Source: Alphaproteobacteria bacterium HGW-Alphaproteobacteria-18
Lineage (GTDB): Bacteria; Pseudomonadota; Alphaproteobacteria; Caulobacterales; Hyphomonadaceae
NCBI GenBank assembly: GCA_002841155.1
Contig: PHEH01000018.1
Span: 1-36,187, forward strand
Direction of reading: 5' to 3'
Length of the DNA: 36,187 bases
The position numbers and the translations under genes were made by a program. Positions 25,205-33,647 of the stretch are shown piece by piece (the first letter of the stretch is position 1; the number at the start of each line of letters is the position of its first letter). The notes under the pieces were generated by a model that saw only the letters and a list, made by a program, of their open reading frames with translations, was not told where the DNA came from and did not search any database.

Positions 25205-26521
25205 TCATTGTTCCCTTTTCGCCCGGGCGGCGAAAGCCCGGTTCACCCGGCTGCCGGGGCGCAGCGACAGGCGCTCGGCAATCAGCGACTCAGCCAGGCC
25301 ATGCAGGCGGCCGCGGATAGCCGCTTCTGTCAGCGTCCAGTCGATCACGTCGCGCTGGGCGTGGCTACCGCCAAAGCTGGCATAAATCTGGCGCGCCGGG
25401 AAAAGCAGTTCAGCCGCGTCGGCATATTTGCCCTTCCCGAACGCAACCAGGCCTTCGATCACCGGGCGCCCGGTATGGGCCATCCAGTCGCGCATCTCGC
25501 CCGCCTCAGCGCCCTCAGCCGCAACCAGGAGGTCGAGCGCGTCATTGCGCCGGCCCGCGCCGATGAAGGCCATCGCGGCATGCATGTCGTTGAAGGGATA
25601 GCAGCGGCCATCGGCATGTTGGGTCCAGGCCTCGGCCAGCTCGTCCCAGCGCTCGCCGAGATCCACGCCGATCACATGCAGCCGCCAGAGCAGCGCGGCC
25701 GCGTCGGCGAGGTTCATCGCGATGGGGCTTTCCCCGGCGCGGATCTCGTCATCGTAAAGCTGTAGCGCGGCCTCGAACTCGCCGAGTTCCAGATGGCAGA
25801 GCGCCAGATGCCACCAGTTGTGGATTTTCAGGAAATTGTCGGGCTGGGCCCAGTGATCGCGGCGCCGGCGGATGAAATCGCGGCCCTCTTCGGCGCGGCC
25901 CTGCATTTCCATGACATGAACAACGGCATGATGCGCCCAGCTGTCGTCGGGGTCTTTCTCAAGGGCTTCGCGGCCCGCTGCCTCGGCGCGGGGATAATCG
26001 CCCGCCTCCTCAAGGCCGAAGGCGTGCATGCCCAAGAGGAAAGAGCGCTCCGGCAGTTTGTCCCAGGCGGGCAGCGCGCGGGCGATGCGGTCGCGCAGAT
26101 TGCGGGCATTGGCGGTGAGGAAGTCCACCTGATGGCCGGCCAGCAGGGCGAGGTAATCGCGCGGATGAGACGCCGACCAGAGATCAAGGCTGCGGCCAGC
26201 CTCCGTCCAGTTGCCCATCGTGGCGGCGTGGAGGGCCTGGAAATGGGCCGCCTCGCGCGCATCGGCGGGCGGGCTTTCCTTCTCGATATCGCGCAGGATA
26301 CGCCGCGCTCCAGCCGTCGCGCCCGGCTCGGTCGACATCACATAGATCCAGGCCTTGGCGAGTTTTGCCATGCCAAAGCCCGGCGAGTCGGCAATCGCAT
26401 CATCCAGCGGCTGGATGGGATCGCCCCGGAAGCGGGCAAAGCGCCGGCAGGAGAGATCAAACAGCTCCGCCGCCTTCGGGCTCGCACCCGTCAACGGATT
26501 ACCTTGACGATCCTGTATCAT
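25205..26521 (-). CDS. TTC38-like tetratricopeptide repeat protein
   Basis: A 438-residue soluble helical protein. DDSWAHHAVVHVMEMQGRAE, followed by an NWWHLALCHLELGEFEAALQ unit, is the pattern of the TTC38 family, which is shared by bacteria and animals and is of unknown function. Helical repeat pairs occupy about 100-400. The ATG at 26521 is used because GGGGGA lies upstream; a frame beginning at 26602 adds 27 residues without support. The internal GDPIQPLDDAIADSPGF segment is conserved near the N-terminus. It is cotranscribed with DUF1499, and a hairpin terminator separates it from the upstream phasin gene. Confidence 0.8.
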   Translation of the reverse strand: MIQDRQGNPLTGASPKAAELFDLSCRRFARFRGDPIQPLDDAIADSPGFGMAKLAKAWIYVMSTEPGATAGARRILRDIEKESPPADAREAAHFQALHAATMGNWTEAGRSLDLWSASHPRDYLALLAGHQVDFLTANARNLRDRIARALPAWDKLPERSFLLGMHAFGLEEAGDYPRAEAAGREALEKDPDDSWAHHAVVHVMEMQGRAEEGRDFIRRRRDHWAQPDNFLKIHNWWHLALCHLELGEFEAALQLYDDEIRAGESPIAMNLADAAALLWRLHVIGVDLGERWDELAEAWTQHADGRCYPFNDMHAAMAFIGAGRRNDALDLLVAAEGAEAGEMRDWMAHTGRPVIEGLVAFGKGKYADAAELLFPARQIYASFGGSHAQRDVIDWTLTEAAIRGRLHGLAESLIAERLSLRPGSRVNRAFAARAKREQ

Positions 26522-26643
26522 CGCGACGTCCCCCAGACGCTGATTTTCCCAGATCATAGAGCGGTTCGCGGCCGGGGCGAACCCGGTTTGACGATTCCAC
26601 ACGCAGTGGACGCTACGTCAGCCAGACAGCCACCCGGAAATGA

Positions 26644-26673
26644 CAGAGGCCGGACCAACCGGCCCGGCCTCTG
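26644..26673 (-). terminator. Terminator of the phasin gene
   Basis: A perfect 10-bp stem (CAGAGGCCGG at 26644-26653 with CCGGCCTCTG at 26664-26673) has a 10-nt loop. On the minus strand it is followed by TCATTTCC. It lies 70 bp past the phasin stop. The stem is strong; the T-run is short. Confidence 0.6.
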
Positions 26674-26742
26674 ATAGTCTACGCTTTCACTCTACATCAC
26701 AGCGCTGGGAGGAATCGCTGGAGCCGGAAAAGCAGATCGATA

Positions 26743-27159
26743 TTACTTCGCGAGACGCATCATGAACGGCTTGGCGGCTTCGCGCCATGCGCCCATGCAA
26801 AGCTCAGCCTGCGCGGTCATTTCCGCAGTGTAGGCCGAGAACATCGACTTGGCGTAGCCAGACTGGATCTGGAGCATTTCGCGCGGGTCGCGGGCCGAGG
26901 CGAGCGCCTGGGTCAGCTCGACGCCCTGTTCCATTGCCTGGGTCATGAAGCTCATGTTGCGGCTGCTGATTTCGCGGATCGTCTCGGTCGAAAGGGCGGC
27001 GCTGTCTTTCAGCGCTTTGACGCCATCTTCCGTGTACCCGGAAAACTTGGAAGCGATGTCAGCCATCTGCTCCATACCGGCTTCGATATTCTTGGTAGCC
27101 GCCTCGGTCGGACGGGCTTCGGCCTTCGCGCGGGGGGCAGATTTGGTCGTTTTAGCCAT
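26743..27159 (-). CDS. Phasin family protein
   Basis: A 138-residue protein of the phasin type, which coats polyhydroxyalkanoate granules. The N-terminus is Lys/Ala-rich and disordered (AKTTKSAPRAKAEARP). The rest is amphipathic helix with the phasin pattern, including MEQMADIASKFSGYTEDGVK, SFMTQAMEQGVELTQAL and MLQIQSGYAKSMFSAYTAEM. The start at 27159 has AAAGGAT upstream and lies 31 bp after a predicted transcript start. A frame reaching 27225 would begin upstream of that transcript start. No PHA synthase gene is in the window, so granule association is inferred from the family. Confidence 0.88.
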   Translation of the reverse strand: MAKTTKSAPRAKAEARPTEAATKNIEAGMEQMADIASKFSGYTEDGVKALKDSAALSTETIREISSRNMSFMTQAMEQGVELTQALASARDPREMLQIQSGYAKSMFSAYTAEMTAQAELCMGAWREAAKPFMMRLAK

Positions 27160-27196
27160 GGGGGTATCCTTTATTCGAGGGGCGGGGACTGTGCTT

Positions 27197-27225
27197 AATG
27201 TAACACACCTTCTTCGCGACCGCAA
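27197..27225 (-). promoter_or_regulatory. Predicted promoter of the phasin gene
   Basis: On the minus strand TTGCGG (27225-27220) and TACATT (27202-27197) are 17 bp apart. Transcription would begin near 27190. The divergent region to 27398 is AT-rich compared with its surroundings. Confidence 0.5.
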
Positions 27226-27398
27226 TAAATTTTGTGCGCTGCAACATTAATCATTTTGCATGAGAATTGCATCGTGTCTGGAGATTACAAAACATTGAGC
27301 CGCTCATCCTGCGTTAAGCTGTGGTCAATAGAATTGGCGGAATCTAGGGTGGTCCTGGATTGTCCGGGGGGCGTGTTAAGTTCTGGAGGGTGCCGCTC

Positions 27399-28706
27399 AT
27401 GGCAGCAGTAGTCTGGTCTCGTGCGTTCCGCGGGTCTGCCATCGCCGCCTCAGTGTCGATATCCGCTGCCATTCTGGCGCCGGCTGCACATGCTGAGAAA
27501 TACGCCGCAATCGTTGTGGATGCCGATACAGGGGAAGTCCTGCACGCCCGCAACCAGGATGATCCGCGCTATCCAGCATCCCTCACCAAGGTGATGACGC
27601 TCTACCTGCTGTTTGATGCCATCGATTCCGGCAAGGTCAGCCTCAAGGACAAGATAACCGTCTCGCGCAATGCCGCTGCGCAGCCCCCTTCGAACCTCCG
27701 CCTGAGAGCGGGCGACACGATTTCCGTCGAGGATGCGATCTACGCCCTCACCACCAAATCGGCCAATGATGTTGCTGCCGCTGTGGCCGAATTCCTCGGC
27801 GGGTCCGAGCGCAAATTCGCGACGATGATGACCGACAAGGCCAGAGACCTCGGCCTCTCCAACACCACCTTCCGCAACGCGTCCGGCCTGCCCGACACCG
27901 CGCAGCTGTCGACCGCGCGCGACATGGCAATCCTCGCCGACGCCCTGCTCGACAATCACGCCCCCTATTATCACTACTTCCAGAACCAGCGCTTCAGCTG
28001 GGGCGGCATGACCTATAAGAGCCACAACAACCTCATCGGCAGTGTCGATGGCGTGGATGGCATCAAGACAGGCTATACCCGCGCTTCAGGCTTCAACCTG
28101 ATGACCTCAGCCGAGCGCGACGGGCGCCGGGTGATTGCCGTCATGCTGGGCGGCGCCTCGGCAAAGTCGCGCGATGCGCATGTCACCGAACTTGTCGAGT
28201 CGGCCTTCGTGGCGCTGGGGCAGACGCCTGAGGTGATCGATCCGAATACAAGGCTTGTCTCGTTCGCAGCGCTCCAGACACCGCTCAACCCGAATGCCGC
28301 GGCCGAACCGATGCTGAATGGCCGGCCGCTGAGCGCCATCCTCGCAGAACAGGCGGGCATCCAGTCTGCGGAAGTCCTGCGTGAGCCGGAAATCGCTGAA
28401 GGCGACATCAGCGAACCGCCGCCAGCCCGGGAAATCGTGCCTGAAATTGCTGCGGGTCCTGCATACAAGGCGCCTGAGTTCAAAGCGCCTGAGTACAAGG
28501 CCCCCGAGTATAACGTGCCCAATACGCTGAGCGCTTCGGGATACCAGCAGGCACAGACGGGCGTTTCGGCCAGCGCGCCAAAGGTTCTGCCCGCCGCCAC
28601 CCCCAACAGCATCTCGGTGGCAGACTATGAGGCGACCCAGGCCGCCCGCGCAGCCGCGGCTCAGGCGGTCCAGGACTATACCCGCCGCCAGCTGCGCCGC
28701 CGCTGA
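27399..28706 (+). CDS. D-alanyl-D-alanine carboxypeptidase (PBP5/DacF type)
   Basis: A 435-residue periplasmic low-molecular-weight penicillin-binding protein that removes the terminal D-Ala of peptidoglycan stem peptides. The ATG at 27399 has GGAGGG upstream; an earlier TTG lacks support. The signal peptide is cut near PAAHA. Active-site motifs are SLTK (Ser61, Lys64), SAN at 121-123 and KTG at 223-225. The catalytic domain ends near 275. The remaining 160 residues are low complexity, rich in Ala, Pro and Glu, and include repeats of KAPEY. There is no SPOR domain and no clear C-terminal amphipathic anchor, though the tail QDYTRRQLRRR is very basic. Confidence 0.92.
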   Translation: MAAVVWSRAFRGSAIAASVSISAAILAPAAHAEKYAAIVVDADTGEVLHARNQDDPRYPASLTKVMTLYLLFDAIDSGKVSLKDKITVSRNAAAQPPSNLRLRAGDTISVEDAIYALTTKSANDVAAAVAEFLGGSERKFATMMTDKARDLGLSNTTFRNASGLPDTAQLSTARDMAILADALLDNHAPYYHYFQNQRFSWGGMTYKSHNNLIGSVDGVDGIKTGYTRASGFNLMTSAERDGRRVIAVMLGGASAKSRDAHVTELVESAFVALGQTPEVIDPNTRLVSFAALQTPLNPNAAAEPMLNGRPLSAILAEQAGIQSAEVLREPEIAEGDISEPPPAREIVPEIAAGPAYKAPEFKAPEYKAPEYNVPNTLSASGYQQAQTGVSASAPKVLPAATPNSISVADYEATQAARAAAAQAVQDYTRRQLRRR

Positions 28707-28812
28707 GCAAGCCAGCCGCCCCGGGCAGGGGCGCTGGCCGACAGGGCTTGAAGCGGAGACCTAATTTTAGGACAAGACCGGACGCCAGCCTGGCGTGCGG
28801 AGTTCTATTGCC

Positions 28813-29778
28813 TTGACCTCACAATCCGATCTCGACATCGCCCGGGATGTTATCCGCACAGAGCGGGACGCCCTCGAAAAGCTGGAGCAGACCCTCGGCC
28901 CGTCCCTGGAAGACGCCGTGAAGGTCATTCTCGCGACGGACCGGCATGTGATCGTCGCCGGCGTCGGCAAGTCCGGGCATATCGGCCAGAAGATCGCCGC
29001 CAGCCTCGCTTCGACCGGCACGCCCTCCTTCTTCCTCCACCCGACCGAGGCCAGCCATGGCGACCTTGGCATGATCGTGCCGGGTTCGGTGGTGCTGGCG
29101 ATTTCGTATTCGGGGGAAAGCCGCGAGCTGACCGACCTGCTGCGCTACTGCAAGAGCAATGCGATCCCGCTGATCGCCATGACGCGCGCCCGCGAATCGA
29201 CGCTCGGACGGTATGCCGACGTTCTGCTCGAACTGCCGACAGTTCCGGAAGCCTGCCCGAATGGCCTGGCGCCGACCTCCTCCACCACGATGGCGCTCGC
29301 GCTGGGCGACGCCCTGACCATCGTGCTGATGGCGCGGCGCGGTTTCTCGACCGAAGATTTCGGCTTCCGCCATCCCGGCGGCAAGCTGGGCCGCACACTC
29401 CAGACCGCCAGCGACTATATCCGCGATCAGACCGGGCCGCTGCCGCTGGAAAGCGCAGATGCCAGCTTCGAACAGCTGGTGATTGCCGTTTCAGAAGGCC
29501 GCAAGGGCTGTGTGGGCGTGATCGATCCGGACCGCCGGTTGATCGGCATGGTGACCGATGGCGACCTGCGCCGCGCCATTCTGGCCGGGCGCACCCAGGC
29601 CAGCGCGCGGGAGGTGATGACACCGGGCCCCCGCACCATCGACCCGTCCGAAAGGATGATGAGCGTCATCAAGAGCTTCAGCGAAAACCGGATCTCGAAT
29701 GCGTTCGTGATCGATGAGGCCGGCGCACCGGTCGGCCTCATCGACATGAAAGACCTTCTTGCCGAAGGCTATGTGTAA
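28813..29778 (+). CDS. kdsD: Arabinose-5-phosphate isomerase (KdsD/KpsF)
   Basis: This enzyme interconverts ribulose 5-phosphate and arabinose 5-phosphate, the first step of KDO synthesis for lipopolysaccharide. The protein has 321 residues from the TTG at 28813, which has CGGAG ten bases upstream. A GTG at 28795 would add six residues but has no ribosome site. The SIS domain (about 30-165) has AGVGKSGHIGQKIAASLAST and EASHGDLGMI, with ISYSGES as the sugar-phosphate loop. GFRHPGGKLGR links to two CBS domains (about 200-255 and 265-320). The gene follows the carboxypeptidase on the same strand, and both serve the cell envelope. Confidence 0.94.
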   Translation: MTSQSDLDIARDVIRTERDALEKLEQTLGPSLEDAVKVILATDRHVIVAGVGKSGHIGQKIAASLASTGTPSFFLHPTEASHGDLGMIVPGSVVLAISYSGESRELTDLLRYCKSNAIPLIAMTRARESTLGRYADVLLELPTVPEACPNGLAPTSSTTMALALGDALTIVLMARRGFSTEDFGFRHPGGKLGRTLQTASDYIRDQTGPLPLESADASFEQLVIAVSEGRKGCVGVIDPDRRLIGMVTDGDLRRAILAGRTQASAREVMTPGPRTIDPSERMMSVIKSFSENRISNAFVIDEAGAPVGLIDMKDLLAEGYV

Positions 29779-29783
29779 GCGGC

Positions 29784-30566
29784 TTACTTCGTCAGCTCGA
29801 ACAGCACGCTGACATTTGCCGTGATACCAACTTCACCACCGGCGACCGGCGTTGATTCCATCATGCTGTCAGCCATCTGCATACGTGCCATCGGCATCGG
29901 CTGGGGCGTGTGCTCATAGCCTTCACTGATCGTCACGATCCGGGCAACGCGCAGGCCCGCCGCCGTCGCATAAAGCTCAGCCTTGGCAATGGCATCTTTC
30001 ATCGCCTTGGCGCGCGCTTCGTTGCGCATTTCCTTGTCGTCATCGATGGCAAAGTTGACGCCTGAGAGCGTGTTGCCACCCGACGAGACGAGTCTGTCGA
30101 GGGTGTCTCCCAGACGGTTCAGATCGCGCACGCGCACCGTCACCTGATTGGACGCAACATAGCCGGCAAGCTTCTGCGTGCCGCGCTTCACACCGTCCCG
30201 GCCTGCGGTTTCGACATAGTCATACCGCGGCTGGAGGCTGAGGCCGGAAGTCTGCATGTCGCGGTCGGCAATACCCGCCGCGCGCAGAGCTTCGAACACA
30301 CCATTCATGGCAGCCGACTGCGCCGCCATGGCTTCCTTGGCCGTGGCACGCTCCTCGGTGACACCGGCGGTGACAAAGGCGATGTCCGGAGCCCGGTCGA
30401 TTCGGGCTTCGGCGGAGACCTGAATCGTCGTTTCAGGCTGAATCGAGTTGGGATGAACCATCTGCGAGCTCCCGGCAGGCGCGGTATAGGCGGCAGCGCC
30501 CTGCGCGCAGGCAGCAGGAACCAGGGCCATAACCAGCGCAATGGCAGACATAGTGACATGTTTCAT
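29784..30566 (-). CDS. SIMPL-domain (DUF541) periplasmic protein
   Basis: A 260-residue exported protein. The signal peptide spans about 1-22 (ending PAACAQ). The SIMPL/DUF541 fold covers the rest: ISVSAEARIDRAPDIAFVTA-like opening, YDYVETAGRDGVKRGTQKLA in the middle, and RNEARAKAMKDAIAKAELYA near residue 185. E. coli YggE of this family is linked to oxidative stress, but its mechanism is unclear. A cysteine follows Ala-Ala at the cleavage region, but position -3 is Pro, so a lipoprotein is unlikely. It is a single gene, ending 5 bp from the convergent kdsD stop and divergent from the tRNA. Confidence 0.88.
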   Translation of the reverse strand: MKHVTMSAIALVMALVPAACAQGAAAYTAPAGSSQMVHPNSIQPETTIQVSAEARIDRAPDIAFVTAGVTEERATAKEAMAAQSAAMNGVFEALRAAGIADRDMQTSGLSLQPRYDYVETAGRDGVKRGTQKLAGYVASNQVTVRVRDLNRLGDTLDRLVSSGGNTLSGVNFAIDDDKEMRNEARAKAMKDAIAKAELYATAAGLRVARIVTISEGYEHTPQPMPMARMQMADSMMESTPVAGGEVGITANVSVLFELTK

Positions 30567-30628
30567 AGGTGAGTAACCTCATTTTCCCGAGAATTGGGTG
30601 TGTATGTCATGTCTGCCGAAGAAGGCCG

Positions 30629-30657
30629 TTGCGTGGCAAGCCTGCGACCCTTAAACG
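30629..30657 (+). promoter_or_regulatory. Candidate tRNA promoter
   Basis: TTGCGT (30629-30634) and TAAACG (30652-30657) are 17 bp apart, 12 bp before the mature tRNA start. The -10 box is a weak match. Confidence 0.3.
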
Positions 30658-30669
30658 ACTTCCCGTGTG

Positions 30670-30746
30670 GGGCCTGTAGCTCAGTTGGTTAGAGCGGACC
30701 GCTCATAACGGTTTGGTCGGGGGTTCAAGTCCCTCCGGGCCCACCA
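30670..30746 (+). tRNA. tRNA with CAU anticodon, probably Ile2 (or elongator Met)
   Basis: A 77-nt cloverleaf with CCA encoded at 30744-30746. The acceptor stem GGGCCTG pairs with CGGGCCC. The anticodon stem GACCG/CGGTT encloses CTCATAA, with CAT at 30704-30706. The T arm is GGGGG-TTCAAGT-CCCTC with one G-T pair. The first base pair is Watson-Crick, so it is not an initiator. The variable loop and anticodon stem resemble tRNA-Ile whose C34 becomes lysidine, but elongator tRNA-Met cannot be excluded by eye. Confidence 0.93.
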
Positions 30747-30939
30747 CAGATTTCCACAGGGCGAAAGCCTGCAACGACTACACAACCGGCAACTTGCCCC
30801 AACTCTGCCACGGATTTGCTCTATTTCCGTAACAAAGAATTGCGCTGTCAGATTGGCATTCAAGCTTTGCAATTGAGAGTCTGAGTGGCAGTACTCGGGT
30901 GGTTCGCTTCGTGCGGACAAGTGTAAGGGAGTATCAGAG

Positions 30940-32832
30940 GTGACACCCAGAGACGCCGCGCGGCGTGCCATGGCCCTGACTCTTACGTTCGACATCGTCA
31001 TGGCTGGCCTGGCGATGACGGCGGCGCATCTCGATACGCACCTCACCCAGACGACAAGCGAACCGTTCAATTATGTCAGTTGGCTGTTTGCCACGGCCGC
31101 CTTCATGGTTGCAGGCGCAATGGCGCTGGTACTGGGCGGGATTCACCGTCAGGTATGGCGCCATATGGGCGCTCCCGATGCCTGGCGCCTTGTACAGATC
31201 ATCGGACTGACGGCTCTGTTCTACCTGCCGGTCATGGTGACGCTGAATGGCATCCTGGTGTCGCCGGTGCCGACGCTGCTGCTCGCCATCGGTTTCTGGA
31301 CTTTTGCGCTGTTCGGGGGGCGGATGTTTGCGCGCTGGCGCTCAACCCAGCGCCCCATGCAGATTTTCCAGCAGCTGCCCAAGGACGGACAGCCCATTCT
31401 GCTTCTTGGAAACCAGGAAAGCTGGATCGACGTTCTGCGCCGGCTGGAAGGCCGCGATCCTACTCAGGCCGTGCGCGTTCTCGGGCTTGTCGAAATGGAT
31501 GCCCAGGAACCTGGCCGCGCGGTTCGTGGCGTGCCCATTCTCGGCAGCCTGAAGGAACTCAGCGACATCATCGAGATCATGGTGCTGCGATATGGCGAAA
31601 CGCCCTGGGTCGCGCTGACGGGCCCGGCCCGCACGCCGAGCGTGATGCTCGAAGTTCTGGAAGTCACGTCCCGGCATGGCGCCGAGATCATGGCACTCGG
31701 CCATGACGCGGCCGCGCAGGTTCTGGAACCTCTGCATCCGGCAGACCTGCTCGCCCGGCCAGAGCGCCATCTCGACATGGAACCGGTGCGCAGGATTCTG
31801 ACCGGGGCCCGCGTGCTGGTCACCGGCGGTGGCGGCTCCATCGGGTCAGAACTTGTCCGCCAGGTTGCTCAGGAAGCCCCGGCTGAGCTGATCATCATCG
31901 ATTTTTCCGAGTACAATCTCTACCAGATCGAACTTGAGCTGAAGCGCGACTGGCCACACCTCAATATCAGCTGCCATCTGGGCGACATTCGCGATGAAGC
32001 GCGGATGTCCGACATCTTCATGGCCGCGCGGCCCGATACGGTGATCCATGCGGCAGCCTTGAAACATGTGCCGCTGATGGAACGCCATGCCTGCGAGGCG
32101 ATCCTCACCAATGTTGCGGGCGCACGGATCACCGCGCAGGCAGCCGTGGCTTCGGGCGCCAAACGCTTCGTCTTCATCTCGACCGACAAGGCCGTCGACC
32201 CGGACAATGTCATGGGCGCCACAAAGCGCCTGGCAGAGCTTTGCATTGGCCGTATCCTGACGGACTCCGGAATGGCTGGCGCAATGGTGCGGTTTGGCAA
32301 TGTGCTGGGGTCTTCCGGCTCTGTCGTGCCGCTGTTCGAACGTCAGATCGCCCAGGGCGGCCCGGTGACCATCACCGATCCGGACGCAACCCGATTCTTC
32401 ATGACCATCGAGGAAGCTTCCGCCCTTGTCCTGCAAGCGGCCGCCTTGCAGCGGGCAGACGGCGAGGCTGGCCTCTACGTGCTCGACATGGGCGACCCGA
32501 TCCCGATCCGTCAGCTTGCCGAAACGATGATCCGTCTCAAGGGCAAGGTTCCTTATGTAGACATCGCAATTGAAACGATGGGCCTGCGCGAAGGCGAGAA
32601 GCTGCACGAAGAACTGACCTATCCGCATGAGGCGCTGCAACCAACGGCCATCAGCGGCGTCCACCGTGTTGGCTATGACGCGATGCAGAGCGAACTCTTC
32701 CACAAACAGCTGGCCCAGCTGATAGAGACCGCGCGCAATCATCAGCCGGCGGAAGCTGTTCGGCTGCTGGGGATCCTCGTTCCCGAATATGGCTCCGAGC
32801 GCGCTGAGCTCCTGACCCTTCGCCTCGCCTGA
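30940..32832 (+). CDS. CapD/WbpM-type nucleotide-sugar 4,6-dehydratase
   Basis: A 630-residue membrane enzyme for polysaccharide or O-antigen sugar synthesis, probably making a 4-keto-6-deoxy sugar from UDP-GlcNAc. Four transmembrane helices lie within about 13-130, then a Rossmann-like CoA-binding fold at about 150-265 and the extended SDR catalytic domain at about 285-600. The NAD motif is TGGGGSIGS at 295-303. STDKAVDPDNVMGATKR at 414-430 has Met425 where usual SDRs have the catalytic Tyr, with Lys429 kept, as in WbpM-type enzymes. The GTG start has AAGGGAG eight bases upstream. It is a single gene; no other glycan genes are nearby. Confidence 0.9.
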   Translation: MTPRDAARRAMALTLTFDIVMAGLAMTAAHLDTHLTQTTSEPFNYVSWLFATAAFMVAGAMALVLGGIHRQVWRHMGAPDAWRLVQIIGLTALFYLPVMVTLNGILVSPVPTLLLAIGFWTFALFGGRMFARWRSTQRPMQIFQQLPKDGQPILLLGNQESWIDVLRRLEGRDPTQAVRVLGLVEMDAQEPGRAVRGVPILGSLKELSDIIEIMVLRYGETPWVALTGPARTPSVMLEVLEVTSRHGAEIMALGHDAAAQVLEPLHPADLLARPERHLDMEPVRRILTGARVLVTGGGGSIGSELVRQVAQEAPAELIIIDFSEYNLYQIELELKRDWPHLNISCHLGDIRDEARMSDIFMAARPDTVIHAAALKHVPLMERHACEAILTNVAGARITAQAAVASGAKRFVFISTDKAVDPDNVMGATKRLAELCIGRILTDSGMAGAMVRFGNVLGSSGSVVPLFERQIAQGGPVTITDPDATRFFMTIEEASALVLQAAALQRADGEAGLYVLDMGDPIPIRQLAETMIRLKGKVPYVDIAIETMGLREGEKLHEELTYPHEALQPTAISGVHRVGYDAMQSELFHKQLAQLIETARNHQPAEAVRLLGILVPEYGSERAELLTLRLA

Positions 32833-32850
32833 CGTCCCGTCTTCCGGATC

Positions 32851-32879
32851 AAAAAAACGGGCGCCCCTCAAGGCGCCCG
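32851..32879 (-). terminator. Strong terminator of the DUF1428-VOC-GST operon
   Basis: A perfect 8-bp stem (CGGGCGCC at 32858-32865 with GGCGCCCG at 32872-32879) is followed on the minus strand by seven T. It lies 37 bp past the DUF1428 stop and may also insulate the convergent CapD-type gene. Confidence 0.88.
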
Positions 32880-32915
32880 GTATAGGGATCGTAAGAACGG
32901 CGCCCCGTCTTGCCG

Positions 32916-33638
32916 TCAGACATCGACCAGCGGAACGAAGCTGCCAAAGATCATCCGGCCCATATCGGCGCCGACCGTGTGCGGACCAAATTCCTGCATG
33001 CGCGGATCTTCCATGATTTTCTCCCAGCCTGCATCGCGCGAGGCCTTGTCCTTCCAGTTGATCCAGGAAAACACGACCGCCTCGTCCGGCTTTCGCAGCA
33101 CCGCCCCGTGGAAATCATTGACCTTGCCCTCGGGCACATCATCGCCCCAGCAGTCCACAACCGAGATTGCGCCAAATTCCTGGAACAGATCAGCCATCTT
33201 CTTTGACGCCGCCGTATAGGCCTCGCGCTTGTCAGCGGGCACCGGCATCACTGTACCGTCGATATAACCGGCCTTCATGCCGACATCGCCGAGCAGGGTC
33301 TGGAACCCGCCATAGATCATCCGTGAGCCATCAAACGGCATCTCGGACATCGCGCCTTCGGGAGGTCCGGAGGCCATCATCTTCTGCCAGCCCGCATCCC
33401 GTGTCGCCTTGTCCGGCCAGGTGACCCAGGAGAACATCGAGGTTTCCTCCGCCTTGCGCATCACGGCGGAGTTAATGGAATTGACCTTGCCATCGGGCAC
33501 ATCATCGCCCCAGCCCTCCACCATGCTGAGCGCGCCAAAGCCTTTGAACATCGGCCAGGCCTCTTCGGCATGTTTGCGATAGGCCTCCTTGTTTGCGGTC
33601 GGCACCGCCACCAGAAATCCGTCTACATACGTCATCAT
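32916..33638 (-). CDS. Tandem-duplicated DUF1428 protein
   Basis: A 240-residue protein made of two DUF1428 (YbaA-like, dimeric alpha-beta-barrel) units. The first opens MTYVDGFLVAVP and contains MVEGWGDDVPDGKVNSI and MIYGGFQTLL. The second opens AGYIDGTVMPVP and contains VVDCWGDDVPEGKVNDFHGA and MIFGSFVPLV. Single-unit relatives have about 115-120 residues. The function is unknown. The start is one of four stacked start codons (GTG-ATG-ATG-ATG). AAGGAG, which overlaps the stop of the preceding gene, is best spaced for the second or third ATG, so 33638 is used. It is the last gene of the GST-VOC-DUF4287-VOC run. Confidence 0.85.
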   Translation of the reverse strand: MMTYVDGFLVAVPTANKEAYRKHAEEAWPMFKGFGALSMVEGWGDDVPDGKVNSINSAVMRKAEETSMFSWVTWPDKATRDAGWQKMMASGPPEGAMSEMPFDGSRMIYGGFQTLLGDVGMKAGYIDGTVMPVPADKREAYTAASKKMADLFQEFGAISVVDCWGDDVPEGKVNDFHGAVLRKPDEAVVFSWINWKDKASRDAGWEKIMEDPRMQEFGPHTVGADMGRMIFGSFVPLVDV

Positions 33639-33647
33639 CATCACTCC

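Noticed and set aside
28712..28737. Hairpin after the carboxypeptidase gene considered as a terminator
   Set aside because: The stem is good but has a bulge and no T-run follows on the plus strand. kdsD follows 75 bp later on the same strand.
30838..30874. AATTGC/GCAATT inverted repeat before the CapD-type gene as an operator
   Set aside because: Only six bases per arm with a wide separation; likely by chance in this AT-richer leader.
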